DNA from: AC-32 sp963736055
Lineage (GTDB): Bacteria; Actinomycetota; Thermoleophilia; Gaiellales; Gaiellaceae
Direction of reading: 5' to 3'
NCBI GenBank assembly: GCA_963736055.1
Contig: CAVTNM010000008.1
Location: forward strand, 186,001-250,000
Length of the DNA: 64,000 bases
Numbering within the stretch: the stretch's first letter is position 1; each line of letters starts with the position of its first letter. This document shows, in pieces, positions 26,461 through 35,987 of this stretch. Made by a program: the position numbers and the translations under genes. Under the pieces are notes generated by a model. That model searched no databases, was not told the DNA's origin, and was given only the letters and a program-made list of their open reading frames with translations.

Positions 26461-27594
26461 GTGCGCAAGCTGCGCGTCCTGACCCTGGTCGACAAGCCCA
26501 CCGTGACCGGAGGAGCCGAGCGCCTCGCCGCGGTCGTGGCGATGAAGCTCGACCCGGCCCGATTCGAGAGCGTGCTCTGCGCCTCCCGGCGGACCGACGA
26601 GCCGCTGCTCGACCGCGAGCTCGAGGAAGCTGGAATCCCGGTGCTCGCGCTCGGCCGCAGGTCGAGGCTCGACCTCTGGGCCTGGCGCCCGCTCGTCTCC
26701 CGCCTGCGCGACGGCGTCGACGTCGTCCATGCGCACATGTTCGGCTCGAACGTCTGGGGGACCGTGCTCGGGCGCCTCACCGGGGTTCCGGTCGTGGTTG
26801 CGCACGAGCACACGTGGTCGTTCCAGGGGCGCCCGCTGCGCCGGTTTCTCGACCGCGAGCTCGTCGGGCGCTGGGCAGACGTCTTCGTGGCCGTCTCCGA
26901 AGAGGACCGGCGGAAGATGATCGAGGTCGAAGGCGTGGATCCACGAAAGATACGGCTCATCCCGAACGGGATCCCCTCGCCCGCGAACGGCTCGGTTGCC
27001 GACGTGCGCGCGGAGCTCGGGATCGAGCCGGATGCGCCGGTCCTCGGGGTCGTCTGCGAGCTGCGGGCGCAGAAGGCGCTCGAGGTGCTGTTCGAGGCCG
27101 CCGCGCTCCTCCTGCCCGAGTTTCCCGCCCTGAAGGTCCTCGTCGCCGGCGACGGCCCCGAGCGCCCCCGGCTCGAGACCGCAGCAAGGCAGCTCGGAGC
27201 AGCGGACGCCGTGCTCTTCCTCGGCATCCGCCGCGACGTCCCCGCCCTGCTCGGCGCGGTCGACGTCGCCGTCCTGTCGTCCGACTACGAGGGCAGCCCG
27301 CTGTCGGTGCTGGAGTACATGGCCGCAGGGAAGCCCGTCGTCTCGACGCGGGTCGGCGGCGTGCCAGAGCTCATCGAGGACGGCGTCCAGGGCCTGCTCG
27401 TGGAGCCACGCGACCCGGCCGCGCTCGCCGGGGCCGTCGCCGAGCTGCTGCGCGATCCGGAGCGTGCGGAGCGGCTCGGGGCCCAGGGCCGCGAGCGGCA
27501 GCGGCGCGCGTACTCGCTCGACGCGATGGTCCGCAACGTCGAGGAGCTGTACGAAGAGCTGTGGCTCGCAAGCGGACGGAGGGACGGGCGATGA
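26461..27594 (+). CDS. Glycosyltransferase family 4
   Basis: A 377 aa GT-B transferase starting at GTG 26461. The N-terminal VDKPTVTGGAERL glycine loop is typical of GT4. AHMFGSNVWGTVLGR and AHEHTWSFQG follow, and the donor site is EGSPLSVLEYMAAGKPVVST with GGVPELIEDG. The product is probably one glycosidic bond of the repeat unit. It ends with a TGA overlapped by the next ATG (ATGA). It is divergent from the deacetylase, with only 23 bp between starts. Confidence 0.9.
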   Translation: MRKLRVLTLVDKPTVTGGAERLAAVVAMKLDPARFESVLCASRRTDEPLLDRELEEAGIPVLALGRRSRLDLWAWRPLVSRLRDGVDVVHAHMFGSNVWGTVLGRLTGVPVVVAHEHTWSFQGRPLRRFLDRELVGRWADVFVAVSEEDRRKMIEVEGVDPRKIRLIPNGIPSPANGSVADVRAELGIEPDAPVLGVVCELRAQKALEVLFEAAALLLPEFPALKVLVAGDGPERPRLETAARQLGAADAVLFLGIRRDVPALLGAVDVAVLSSDYEGSPLSVLEYMAAGKPVVSTRVGGVPELIEDGVQGLLVEPRDPAALAGAVAELLRDPERAERLGAQGRERQRRAYSLDAMVRNVEELYEELWLASGRRDGR

Positions 27595-28718
27595 GCGGGG
27601 AGCGTCTCCTGGGCGCGGCTCTCGAGCCTCTCGAGGACTACCGGCAAGCAACCACGCGCACGTCGCGGCTGTTCATCGAGCTCGAGCGGAGCTTTCCGAT
27701 CGTCGGTTTCGTCCAGCCGGCGCTCGTCGGGCCGCAGGACTGGACCGCGAAGCTGCGCGCGTTCCATCCGAGGCGGGACGCCTGGCGCGGCCGCGCGTGG
27801 CTCTCGCCGCAGGCGTTCTGGCAGCGGACCCTGCTGGCCGAGCGCGAGCTTCGCGTCTGGTCGGGCGAGTACGACCTGATCTTCCAGCTGCAGACGCTGT
27901 TCGCGCCCGGCCTCGACCCCACGCGGCCGTACGCGATCTACACGGACAACACCTACACGCAGACGGAGCGGATCTACCCGGCGTGGGCGCCGCTCGGCAA
28001 GCGGGCGGCGAGCGCCTGGCGGGAGCTCGAGCAGACGACCTTCCGGAACGCGCGCGTGGTCTTCGGGATGAGCAAGTGGGTCTGCGAGGCGATCGTGAGC
28101 GACTACGGCTGCGAGCCGGAGCGGGTCATCCCGGTCGGCGCCGGGGCGAACTCGATCGCGACCGGCGTCGAGAAGAAGGCCTACGCGCGCCGGATCGCGC
28201 TCTTCGTGGGGAACAAGTTCGAGCTCAAGGGGGTGCCGACGCTGCTCGAGGCCTGGTCGATCGTGCGCGAGCGCCTTCCCGACGCGATGCTCTGGATCGT
28301 GGGGGTCGATCCGCGCGGGCCCGAGGCGAACTGGCCCACGGTGGAGTGGTTCGGCTACGTGAGCGACCGGCAGCAGCTCGAGCAGCTCTACGACGACGCG
28401 TCGCTGTTCGTGCTGCCGACGCAGTTCGAGGCCTTCGGGCACGCCGTCGTCGAGGCGATGGGCAGCGCGCTCCCGTGCGTGACCTCGAACGTCGGCGCTC
28501 TGCCCGAGCTCGTGGAGGACGGCGTCACCGGGCTGCTCGTCCCGCCTCGCGAGCCCGAAGCGCTGGCCGAGGCCCTGATCGAGCTGCTGAGCGACTCCGC
28601 GCGCGCCGAGGCGATGGGCCAGGCGGGCTATGCGAAAGTGCTCGCCGAGCTCACCTGGCGCGGAGTGGCCGAGCGGATGGGGCCTCACATCGAGGCGGCC
28701 GTTGCCTCTCCCCGCTGA
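27591..28718 (+). CDS. Glycosyltransferase (GT4-like), paralogue A
   Basis: A 375 aa GT-B protein, start ATG 27591 overlapping the previous stop. The N-terminal half is unlike standard GT4 (RQATTRTSRLFIELERSFPI), but the C-terminal half has ELKGVPTLLEAWSIV, FEAFGHAVVEAMGSALPCVT and GALPELVEDGVTGLLVP. The segment VFGMSKWVCEAIVSDYG followed by IPVGAGAN is shared with the next gene, so the two look like diverged paralogues. Sugar and acceptor unknown. Confidence 0.87.
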   Translation: MSGERLLGAALEPLEDYRQATTRTSRLFIELERSFPIVGFVQPALVGPQDWTAKLRAFHPRRDAWRGRAWLSPQAFWQRTLLAERELRVWSGEYDLIFQLQTLFAPGLDPTRPYAIYTDNTYTQTERIYPAWAPLGKRAASAWRELEQTTFRNARVVFGMSKWVCEAIVSDYGCEPERVIPVGAGANSIATGVEKKAYARRIALFVGNKFELKGVPTLLEAWSIVRERLPDAMLWIVGVDPRGPEANWPTVEWFGYVSDRQQLEQLYDDASLFVLPTQFEAFGHAVVEAMGSALPCVTSNVGALPELVEDGVTGLLVPPREPEALAEALIELLSDSARAEAMGQAGYAKVLAELTWRGVAERMGPHIEAAVASPR

Positions 28719-29841
28719 GCCTCCGCGCCTCGTCGTAGTGGCGCCGGGCGAGCCGTTCGCGCCGGACACCTGGTCGGGGGTCAGCCCGTACCTCCTGGGC
28801 GCGCTCGAGCGGGCGGGCGCGCTCGCCGGGGCGGTCGACGGAGGCTCGAAGGCCCTGGACCGGTTCGAGCAGGCGGCCAGCTTCTCTCCCGACAGGCGCC
28901 GCTGGAGCCTCCGCTACCACTCCCGCACCTCTCCGGCGAGCCCGCTCGCACGCCGGCTCCGAGGGAAGCTCGCGGCACGCCGCCTGCGCGGCTTGGACGC
29001 GGACGGGTTGCTCCAGATCGGAGCCTGGGCCGACATCGACGGCGGCCCCGGCTTCCGCTGCTCGTACCACGACGGCAACCTTGCCGTCTCGCTGGCGCGG
29101 CCCGAGCCGCTGCTCGACCGAAGCGACCGCGGCGTTCAGCGCGCGCTCGCGGCCGAGCGCCGGCTCTACGACCGGACGCAGCTGATCTTCACGATGAGCG
29201 ACTGGCTGCGCCGGTCCTTCGTGGACGACTTCGGCCAGTCCCCGGACAAGGTCGTCACCGTCGGCGCGGGCGCCAATCTCGAGTCGGTGCCGGAGGCCCC
29301 GGAGCGGACCTTCGCCTCGCCGCGCATCCTGTTCGGCGGCATGCGCTGGGAGCGGAAGGGCGGCCCACAGCTGCTGGAGGCCTTCCGGCGGGTACGGCGA
29401 GAGCGACCCGACGCCGAGCTCTGGATCGTCGGGCCGGACGAAGCGCCGACGACGGAGGCCGGCGTGCGCTTCTACCCCCGGGTCCCGCGCTCCGCGGAGG
29501 GCCAGCGCCGGCTGGCCGCCTTCTACCGGGACGCGACCGTGTTCGCGATGCCGTCGGTCTACGAGCCGTTCGGAGTGGCGTTCCTGGAGGCGATGGCCTA
29601 CCGGCTCCCGTGCGTGGGAAGCAACCGCTGCGCGATGCCGGAGATCATCGAGGACGGCGTCACCGGGCACGTCGTCGACGCCTTCGACACCGGGACGCTG
29701 GCGGAACGGCTGCTGGAGCTCGCCGAGCCCGAGCGCGCCCGGGCCTTCGGAGAGGCGGGCCACCGGCGCTTCCTCGAGCGGTACACGTGGGATGCGGTCG
29801 CGGCGCGCATGGTCTCCGCCGTGGCCGAACGCCTGACCTAG
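28702..29841 (+). CDS. Glycosyltransferase (GT4-like), paralogue B
   Basis: A 379 aa GT-B protein. TTG 28702 is the best start (overlaps the previous gene by 17 bp); GTG 28738 is an alternative. It shares TMSDWLRRSFVDDFG and VTVGAGAN with its neighbour, then WERKGGPQLLEAFRRV and a donor site YEPFGVAFLEAMAYRLPCVG with MPEIIEDGVTGHVVD. It converges on the flippase gene, and the two stop codons share a single CTAG (29838-29841). Confidence 0.86.
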   Translation: MPLPAEPPRLVVVAPGEPFAPDTWSGVSPYLLGALERAGALAGAVDGGSKALDRFEQAASFSPDRRRWSLRYHSRTSPASPLARRLRGKLAARRLRGLDADGLLQIGAWADIDGGPGFRCSYHDGNLAVSLARPEPLLDRSDRGVQRALAAERRLYDRTQLIFTMSDWLRRSFVDDFGQSPDKVVTVGAGANLESVPEAPERTFASPRILFGGMRWERKGGPQLLEAFRRVRRERPDAELWIVGPDEAPTTEAGVRFYPRVPRSAEGQRRLAAFYRDATVFAMPSVYEPFGVAFLEAMAYRLPCVGSNRCAMPEIIEDGVTGHVVDAFDTGTLAERLLELAEPERARAFGEAGHRRFLERYTWDAVAARMVSAVAERLT

Positions 29842-31388
29842 CCGAATCGCTCGCGAAGCGCGTTGGCGCCCGCGCGGAGCTCGGCCGGTGTCAGCTCGCG
29901 CCCGACGAGCAGCACGGCGAGGTAGACGAGGATGCCGGCGGCGCCTCCCAGCACCCACGCCGCCGGCGACAGATGCTCGGTGCCGAACAGCAGCAGGACG
30001 CCCGCCATCGCCGACGCGGCCACCAGCGAGCGCGCGAGCGACACGCCGAGCGGCTTCAGCGGGAGATCGACGACCCGGGAGCAGATCCAGAGATGGGCAG
30101 GCACGTAGACGGCGAGTGCGAGGTCGGTCCCGATCGCGCCCGCGACGATCCCGATCCGCGGGATGAAGATGACGTCGACCACGAGGTTGATCGCGACCGC
30201 GGCCAGCGCCACGGGTAGCCGCTTCCGGGCCTGTCCGAGGTAGTTCGCCGCGGGCGAGAGAAGCGCCCCGACCGCAGCCAGGAACACGTATGGCGTGAAC
30301 GCGCGGAGGACGTTCGCCGACGGGCCGTAGTCGGGACCCAGCAGCAGGTCGACGATCGGCCCGGCCCAGACGACGAGCGGCGCGAGCAGAAGCCCGTAGC
30401 CGACGATCAGGTACCGCAGCGCCCTTCGGAAGGAGAGCACGTCCGAGCCACGCTCGAGGTGCCGGGCCACACGTGGCGCGATCGTGGCCGCGACGATTCC
30501 CGCCGGGTAGTGCATGAACACGGTGAGGCCGAACGGCGCCTGGAAGAGGCCGACCGCGGCCTCGTTCTTGAAAGCCCCGATCAGGAGCGCGTCGAGCTGG
30601 TCGAAGAACAGGTAGGCGCCCTCGACGAGCGCGAGCGCCCCGGCGTAGGCCGCGATCTGCCGCGTGTTGCCCCGCGCGGATCGGATGGAGAGGGCGGAGC
30701 GGCCGAACAGGCGCCTGATCAGGATCGCCCCGGTGACGACTCCGAGCGCGTAGCCCGTGGCCCGCCCGAACGCCGCCCCGGTCGCGCCCGCGCCGAGCGA
30801 GACCAGGAGGACACTGGCGACCAGGAAGCCGACGCTCTGGGAGAGGGTCATGAAGACCCCGACCGGGAGACGCCCCTGGGCGATCAGCGCGGCCGCGAAC
30901 AGCTGAGTGAGGCTGCCCCCGACGAGGGCCAGCGCGACGCCGCGAAGCGGCCAGGTCAGGTTCGGGGTCCCGTAGAGGTCGGCAATCCCGCTCGCGGCCA
31001 GGAACAGTGTGAGCCCGAGGGCCGCGCAGATCGCGACCTTCAGGCGGAGGGCGTCGGCGATGTAGTCCGCGATCGCCTGCCTGTCGCCCCGGCGCTCGGC
31101 GATGAAGCGGCCGGCGGACGAGCTGATGCCGAAGTCCATCGGCAACGCGACGAGCGCGCCGATGGCCAGCGCGAGCGTGTACGTCCCGTACCCGTGAGGC
31201 GAGAGCGCCCGGACGAGGTAGAGCGTGAGCACCACGGCGATCGAGGCGCTCACGGCGGTGCTCGCCGTGGCGAAGACGGTGTTCCGCGCGATGCTGTCGC
31301 TCCCGACCCTGTCCTCAGGGCCGAGCGGCCGGCCCGCCGCCGGCTCGCCGGCGCTCGTCAGCGGCACGACCGTTTCACCGGGAACCAA
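29838..31388 (-). CDS. Polysaccharide flippase (Wzx/MATE-like)
   Basis: Polytopic protein of up to 516 aa with about 14 hydrophobic helices, of the MurJ/Wzx (polysaccharide biosynthesis) superfamily. It would flip the finished lipid-linked unit across the membrane. The landmark N-terminal block is RNTVFATASTAVSASIAVVL with ALSPHGYGTYTLALAIG, then GISSSAGRFIAE. The mapped TTG start at 31388 is uncertain: it is only 9 bp from the divergent gene. GTG codons about 8 residues further in are possible. It is the only minus-strand gene between GT clusters. Confidence 0.88.
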   Translation of the reverse strand: MVPGETVVPLTSAGEPAAGRPLGPEDRVGSDSIARNTVFATASTAVSASIAVVLTLYLVRALSPHGYGTYTLALAIGALVALPMDFGISSSAGRFIAERRGDRQAIADYIADALRLKVAICAALGLTLFLAASGIADLYGTPNLTWPLRGVALALVGGSLTQLFAAALIAQGRLPVGVFMTLSQSVGFLVASVLLVSLGAGATGAAFGRATGYALGVVTGAILIRRLFGRSALSIRSARGNTRQIAAYAGALALVEGAYLFFDQLDALLIGAFKNEAAVGLFQAPFGLTVFMHYPAGIVAATIAPRVARHLERGSDVLSFRRALRYLIVGYGLLLAPLVVWAGPIVDLLLGPDYGPSANVLRAFTPYVFLAAVGALLSPAANYLGQARKRLPVALAAVAINLVVDVIFIPRIGIVAGAIGTDLALAVYVPAHLWICSRVVDLPLKPLGVSLARSLVAASAMAGVLLLFGTEHLSPAAWVLGGAAGILVYLAVLLVGRELTPAELRAGANALRERFG

Positions 31389-31397
31389 TCGTAGGCC

Positions 31398-32447
31398 ATG
31401 AGTCGGGCAGCCCCGCCGCGTCTTCGGGCCCTGCTAGAACCCGGTGTCGTGAGCAGCCCGGCAACCCAGGTCGACATCGGCCTGCCGACACGAGGCGAGG
31501 CGCCGTTCATCGAGGAGGCGATCGACTCGATCCTCGCCCAGACCCATCGGGCCTGGCACCTGTTCATCTCCGAGAACGGCCCGGGCGGGGGGCCGCTGGA
31601 GGAGCGAATTCGTCCCTACCTCGCCGACCGGAGGATCCAGTACAGCCCCGTGGGCGAGCCGGTCTCGGCGGCCCAGAACCACACGCGGCTGATCCAGCAC
31701 GGCTCGTCACCCCACGTGGCGATCCTGCACGACGACGACCGGTGGGACCCCGAGTTCCTGGAGCGGCGCGTCGAGTTCTTCGAGAGCCATCCCGACTGCG
31801 GCCTCGTCTTCTCGGCGAACCGCGAGATGGACGAGCGCTCGACCGAGACCGCGCGCTCCAAGCAGGTGCTCGCCGAGGGCGTCCACCCGACGGAGGAGGT
31901 CGTGCCGCTGCTCGTGCGCCACAACCTGATCGGGATGCCGACCGTGCTCGTGCGCCGCAGCGCCTACGAGGCGGTGGGGCCGGTCTTCGACGAGCAGACG
32001 GTCTTCTTCGACTACGAGATGTGGCTCCGGCTCGCACTTCGCTTCCCGGTCGGCTACCTGGCGGTCTGGGACGCGGCCTACCGCGTCCACGACCAGCAGG
32101 TGACCATGACGTCGACGCGCCGCGGGCTGCAGGAGCTGACGCTGCTCGACCACATCGACGGGCTGCTCGCGGAGGCTCCCCACGTGCACGCCGATCGGCG
32201 ACGGCTCAGGCGACGGCGAGCAAGCGCCCACCTCTCGGCCGCGCTCGACGAGCTGCAGGAGCCGGACCGCCGCTCGGCGAGCCGCCACCTGGCCGAGGCC
32301 GTCCGTACCTACCCCCCGGCGGCGATCGACCCGAAGATGCCGGCGGCGCTCGTCGGGCTGACCTTCGGGGCGCGGGGTCGCCGGGCCGTCCAGCGGCTGC
32401 GCTACCTCGTCCTGCGCAAGGGGCTGCGCGTGCACCTGCGGCGTTGA
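31398..32447 (+). CDS. Glycosyltransferase family 2
   Basis: Inverting GT-A transferase of up to 349 aa. VDIGLPTRGEAPFIEEAIDS opens the catalytic domain, and LHDDDRWDPEFLERRVEF contains the DxD metal motif. FDYEMWLRLALRF is the ED-like acceptor region. ATG 31398 is used; GTG 31449 lies nearer the conserved domain and is a good alternative. The C-terminal 100 residues are Arg-rich helices (RRLRRRRASAHLSAAL), perhaps membrane-associated. It likely adds a sugar to the repeat unit. Confidence 0.86.
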   Translation: MSRAAPPRLRALLEPGVVSSPATQVDIGLPTRGEAPFIEEAIDSILAQTHRAWHLFISENGPGGGPLEERIRPYLADRRIQYSPVGEPVSAAQNHTRLIQHGSSPHVAILHDDDRWDPEFLERRVEFFESHPDCGLVFSANREMDERSTETARSKQVLAEGVHPTEEVVPLLVRHNLIGMPTVLVRRSAYEAVGPVFDEQTVFFDYEMWLRLALRFPVGYLAVWDAAYRVHDQQVTMTSTRRGLQELTLLDHIDGLLAEAPHVHADRRRLRRRRASAHLSAALDELQEPDRRSASRHLAEAVRTYPPAAIDPKMPAALVGLTFGARGRRAVQRLRYLVLRKGLRVHLRR

Positions 32448-32478
32448 CTTCGACCCGCGCGTCGTGAAACTACGGCGG

Positions 32479-33564
32479 ATGGACCCGGGCACGCCGAGGA
32501 TCCTCGTCACCGGCAACATGGGCTACATCGGCCCGTGCGTGGTCGAGCACCTTCGCGAGACGAGACCGGACGCGCGGCTCCTCGGGCTCGACACGGGATT
32601 TTTCGCGCATTGCCTCACCGGCACCACCCTCCTGCCGGAGCGCCGGCTCGACTGCCAGTTCTTCGGCGACGTCCGCGCCGTGCCGGCCGAAGCACTCGAA
32701 GGAGTCGACGGCGTCGTCCACCTCGCAGGCGTCTCCAACGACCCGATCGGCACTTCCTTCGAGGCCGCCACCCTCGACGTGAACCACCGCGCCACCGTCT
32801 CGCTCGCCCGCGCCGCCAAGGCCGCCGGCGCCCGCAGCTTCGTGTTCGCCTCCAGCTGCAGCGTCTACGGCCTGGCCGAGGAAGGGCTGCGCACGGAGGA
32901 CTCCGAGACGGGGCCGCTGACGGCCTATGCGACCTCGAAGCTGCTGGCCGAGCAGGACCTGGCCGAGCTGGCCGACGAGCGGTTCACGGTCACGAGCCTC
33001 CGCTTCGCGACCGCCTGCGGAATGACCGACCGGCTCCGGCTCGACCTCGTGCTGAACGACTTCGTCGCGGGCGCGCACGCCTTTCGCGAGATCACGCTCC
33101 TGAGCGACGGCACTCCCTGGCGACCGCTCATCCACGTCCGCGACATGGCGCGCGCGATCGACTGGGCGCTCGACCGGCAGGCCGATCCGGCCGGGGCCTT
33201 CCTGGCGCTCAACGCCGGCTCCGACGAGTGGAACTACCAGATCCGCCAGCTCGCGGACGCCGTGGCGACGATCGTCCCGGGCGTCGAGGTGAGCATCCGG
33301 GAGGACGCCGCTCCCGACTCGCGCTCGTACAAGGTCAGCTTCGCCCGCTTCCGCGAGCTCGCCCCCGAGCACCAGCCGCAGGTGAGCCTGGCGGAGGCGA
33401 TCGAGGACCTCTCCGCAGGCCTCGAGCGGATGGGATTCTCCGACCCGGACTTCCGCAACTCGACGCTCGTCCGCCTGCGCGTCATGAACGACCTCCGCGG
33501 CAGCGGGCTCGTCACCGACGAGCTGGCGTGGGCGCCGGCGGCCGAGACCGCGGCCCATGGTTGA
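32479..33564 (+). CDS. NAD-dependent epimerase/dehydratase
   Basis: Extended SDR of 361 aa. NAD loop VTGNMGYIGPCV, Ser in ASSCSVYG, Tyr and Lys in YATSKLLAEQ. ATG 32479 follows CGGCGG and is used; an in-frame GTG lies at 32464. In many antibiotic and O-antigen clusters this SDR type sits next to a C-methyltransferase and an RmlC-like cupin, as it does here, suggesting synthesis of a branched or deoxy sugar. Exact substrate unknown. It overlaps the methyltransferase gene by 8 bp. Confidence 0.86.
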   Translation: MDPGTPRILVTGNMGYIGPCVVEHLRETRPDARLLGLDTGFFAHCLTGTTLLPERRLDCQFFGDVRAVPAEALEGVDGVVHLAGVSNDPIGTSFEAATLDVNHRATVSLARAAKAAGARSFVFASSCSVYGLAEEGLRTEDSETGPLTAYATSKLLAEQDLAELADERFTVTSLRFATACGMTDRLRLDLVLNDFVAGAHAFREITLLSDGTPWRPLIHVRDMARAIDWALDRQADPAGAFLALNAGSDEWNYQIRQLADAVATIVPGVEVSIREDAAPDSRSYKVSFARFRELAPEHQPQVSLAEAIEDLSAGLERMGFSDPDFRNSTLVRLRVMNDLRGSGLVTDELAWAPAAETAAHG

Positions 33565-34795
33565 GCGCGAGGCGGCCTGCCGCTTCTGCTCGACGCCGCT
33601 CCGGCACACCTTCGCCGACCTCGAGACCGCGCCGCTCGCCAACTCGTTCCTGAGCGAGGAGCAGCTCCGCCAGGGAGAGACCTTCCTGCCCCTGCACGCA
33701 TACGTCTGCGAGAACTGCTTCCTCGTCCAGCTCGAGGAGATCGAGGCGCCGGAGCACATCTTCTCGGACTACGTCTACTTCTCGTCCGTCTCCGAGAGCT
33801 GGGTGCGGCACGCGCGCACCTACGTCGAGGCGACGATCCCCCGCTTCGGCCTCGGCCCCGAGAGCTCCGTCGTCGAGCTCGCCAGCAACGACGGCTACCT
33901 GCTCCAGTGGTTCGTCGAGGCCGGAGTCCCCGTGCTCGGGATCGAGCCCGCCGCCAACGTGGCCGCGGTGGCCGAGGAGCGAGGGATCCCGTCGCTGGTC
34001 GAGTTCTTCGGCACGGACACGGCAACGCGTCTCGCGGGCGAGGGTCGCCGGGCCGACCTGATCATCGGCAACAACGTCCTCGCGCACGTGCCCGCCCTGA
34101 ACGACTTCGTCGAGGGCATGCGCGTCCTGCTCGCGCCGGGAGGCGTCATCACGATGGAGTTCCCGCACCTCCTCCGGCTGATCCAGGAGACGCAGTTCGA
34201 CACGATCTACCACGAGCACTACTCGTACCTCTCGGTGCTCGCGGTCGAGCAGGTCTTCGCGGCGCACGGGCTGCGGCTCTTCGACGTGGAGGAGCTGCGC
34301 AGCCACGGCGGCTCGCTGCGGATCTACGCGTGCCACGAGGACGGGCCGCACCAGACGGGCGAGCGGATCGCCGAGCTGCGCCGGCGGGAAGACGCCGCCG
34401 GGCTGAAGGAGCTCGAGACGTACACCTCGTTCGGCGAGCGCGTACAGGCGCTCAAGCGCGAGGTGCTGGACTTCCTGATCGAGGCTCGCGAGGCGGGCAA
34501 GGCCGTCGCCGGCTACGGGGCCGCCGCGAAGGGCGTGACGCTCGTCAACTACTGCGGGATCCGCAAGGACCTGCTCGAGTACGTGGTCGACCGCAGCGAG
34601 CACAAGCAGGGCCTGTTCATGCCCGGGAGCCGCATCCCGGTGCACCCTCCCGAGCGCGTCGCCGAGACGGCGCCGGACTACCTGCTCATCCTCGCCTGGA
34701 ACCTGAAGGACGAGATCATGGGGCAGATGGCCCACGTCCGTGAGCTGGGCACCCGGTTCGTGACGCCGGTGCCGCACGTCGAGGTCCACGACTAG
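33557..34795 (+). CDS. SAM-dependent sugar C-methyltransferase
   Basis: A 412 aa protein with the three-part architecture of TylC3/NovU-type sugar C-methyltransferases. The N-terminal zinc-binding domain has Cys pairs CRFC and CENC. The SAM domain shows VVELASNDGYLLQ and IIGNNVLAHVPAL. The C-terminal part has the YGAAAKGVTLVNYCGI motif and DYLLILAWNLKDEI. The central EFPHLLRLIQETQFDTIYHE is typical. It probably methylates a keto-deoxysugar nucleotide. ATG start overlaps the epimerase; its stop overlaps the SDR start (TAGTG). Confidence 0.92.
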   Translation: MVEREAACRFCSTPLRHTFADLETAPLANSFLSEEQLRQGETFLPLHAYVCENCFLVQLEEIEAPEHIFSDYVYFSSVSESWVRHARTYVEATIPRFGLGPESSVVELASNDGYLLQWFVEAGVPVLGIEPAANVAAVAEERGIPSLVEFFGTDTATRLAGEGRRADLIIGNNVLAHVPALNDFVEGMRVLLAPGGVITMEFPHLLRLIQETQFDTIYHEHYSYLSVLAVEQVFAAHGLRLFDVEELRSHGGSLRIYACHEDGPHQTGERIAELRRREDAAGLKELETYTSFGERVQALKREVLDFLIEAREAGKAVAGYGAAAKGVTLVNYCGIRKDLLEYVVDRSEHKQGLFMPGSRIPVHPPERVAETAPDYLLILAWNLKDEIMGQMAHVRELGTRFVTPVPHVEVHD

Positions 34796-35481
34796 TGGCC
34801 GAGGATCGCGCCGCGATCGTGACCGGCGCTTCCAGCGGGATCGGCCTCGCGGTCGCCCGCGCGCTGATCGCCGACGGCTTCGGGGTGGCGCTCGCCGCGC
34901 GCCGCGCCGAGCGGCTCGAGGAGCTCGCGCAGGAGCTCGGCGAGCGAGCGCTGCCCGTCCCGACGGACGTCTCCGACCGCGGCCAGGTGCAGGAGCTCGT
35001 GGAGCGCACGGCAGAGCGGTTCGGCCGCATCGACACGGCCGTCACCGCCGCGGGGGTGCTGCACGAGGCGCCGCTGGAGCAGATCGGGGAGGCCGAGTGG
35101 GAGGAGACGATGGGGGTCAACCTCAAGGGCACCTATCTCGTCGCCCAGGCCGTCCTCCCGCACCTCCGCGCGAGCCGCGGCTACCTGATCACGATCTCCT
35201 CGGTCTCAGGCACCTTCGGCCAGGCCGGAGGCACCGCCTACAACGCCTCCAAGTGGGGCGTGCGCGGCTTCACCCAATCGGTGCTGCAGGAGGTGCGCGG
35301 GGACGGCGTGCGCGCGACCGCGATCTGCCCCGCCCGGGTAGCCACGCCGATGCTCGGCTTCGAGACGCAGGACCCGGACCTGCTCGCCCCCGAGGATGTC
35401 GCGGACGCGGTCCGCTGGCTCCTCTCGCTGCGGCCGATCGTGCAGATCAAGGATCTGATCCTCGAGCGGACGACCGCCTGA
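34795..35481 (+). CDS. Short-chain dehydrogenase/reductase
   Basis: Classical SDR of 228 aa, GTG start overlapping the previous stop. Cofactor loop TGASSGIGLAVA, NNAG-type region changed to TAAGVLHEA, active-site Ser in ISSVSG and YNASK. The arginines after the second strand (AARRAERLEE) favour NADPH. It may reduce the 4-keto group of the methylated sugar made by its neighbours; this is inference from position. Confidence 0.88.
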   Translation: MAEDRAAIVTGASSGIGLAVARALIADGFGVALAARRAERLEELAQELGERALPVPTDVSDRGQVQELVERTAERFGRIDTAVTAAGVLHEAPLEQIGEAEWEETMGVNLKGTYLVAQAVLPHLRASRGYLITISSVSGTFGQAGGTAYNASKWGVRGFTQSVLQEVRGDGVRATAICPARVATPMLGFETQDPDLLAPEDVADAVRWLLSLRPIVQIKDLILERTTA

Positions 35482-35495
35482 GGGATGATGCGCGC

Positions 35496-35987
35496 GTGAG
35501 CGGGAGCGACGGAGTCTCGATCGTGCACGGGGAGCGCATGATCGAGGGGGCCTCGATCGTCCCGTTGCGCCGCATCCCCGACGAGCGCGGGACGATCATG
35601 CACATGCTGCGCCGCGACGACGAGCACTTCCTCGAGTTCGGCGAGATCTACTTCACGACGGTCTACGAGGGCGTCGTCAAGGGCTGGCACCGGCACGAGG
35701 AGATGACGCTCAACTACGCCTGCCCATATGGGCGGGTCAAGCTCGTGCTCTACGACGACCGCGACGGGTCGCCGACCCGCGGCACGCTCGTCGAGGTCTT
35801 CCTCGGGCCGGACAACCACGCGCTCGCGGTGATCCCGCCGGAGGTCTGGAACGGCGTCAAGGGGATGAGCGTGCCGTTCGCGCTGCTCGCGAACTGCGCG
35901 ACGCACACGCACGACCCCGGGCGCACGACCCGCCTCGACCCACACGGCGGCGAGATCCCGTACGACTGGTCACGCGCGGACTTCTAG
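35496..35987 (+). CDS. RmlC-like nucleotide-sugar epimerase (cupin)
   Basis: A 163 aa cupin related to dTDP-4-dehydrorhamnose 3,5-epimerase. RRIPDERGTIMHMLRRDD, the catalytic-type His in VKGWHRHEEMT, CPYGRVKLVLYDDRDGSPT, and PPEVWNGVKG are seen. GTG 35496 follows GAGGGATG and was chosen over the internal ATG 35539. It would epimerise the keto-sugar handled by the methyltransferase and SDR. It converges with the DUF4910 gene and overlaps it by 18 bp at the 3' ends. Confidence 0.85.
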   Translation: MSGSDGVSIVHGERMIEGASIVPLRRIPDERGTIMHMLRRDDEHFLEFGEIYFTTVYEGVVKGWHRHEEMTLNYACPYGRVKLVLYDDRDGSPTRGTLVEVFLGPDNHALAVIPPEVWNGVKGMSVPFALLANCATHTHDPGRTTRLDPHGGEIPYDWSRADF

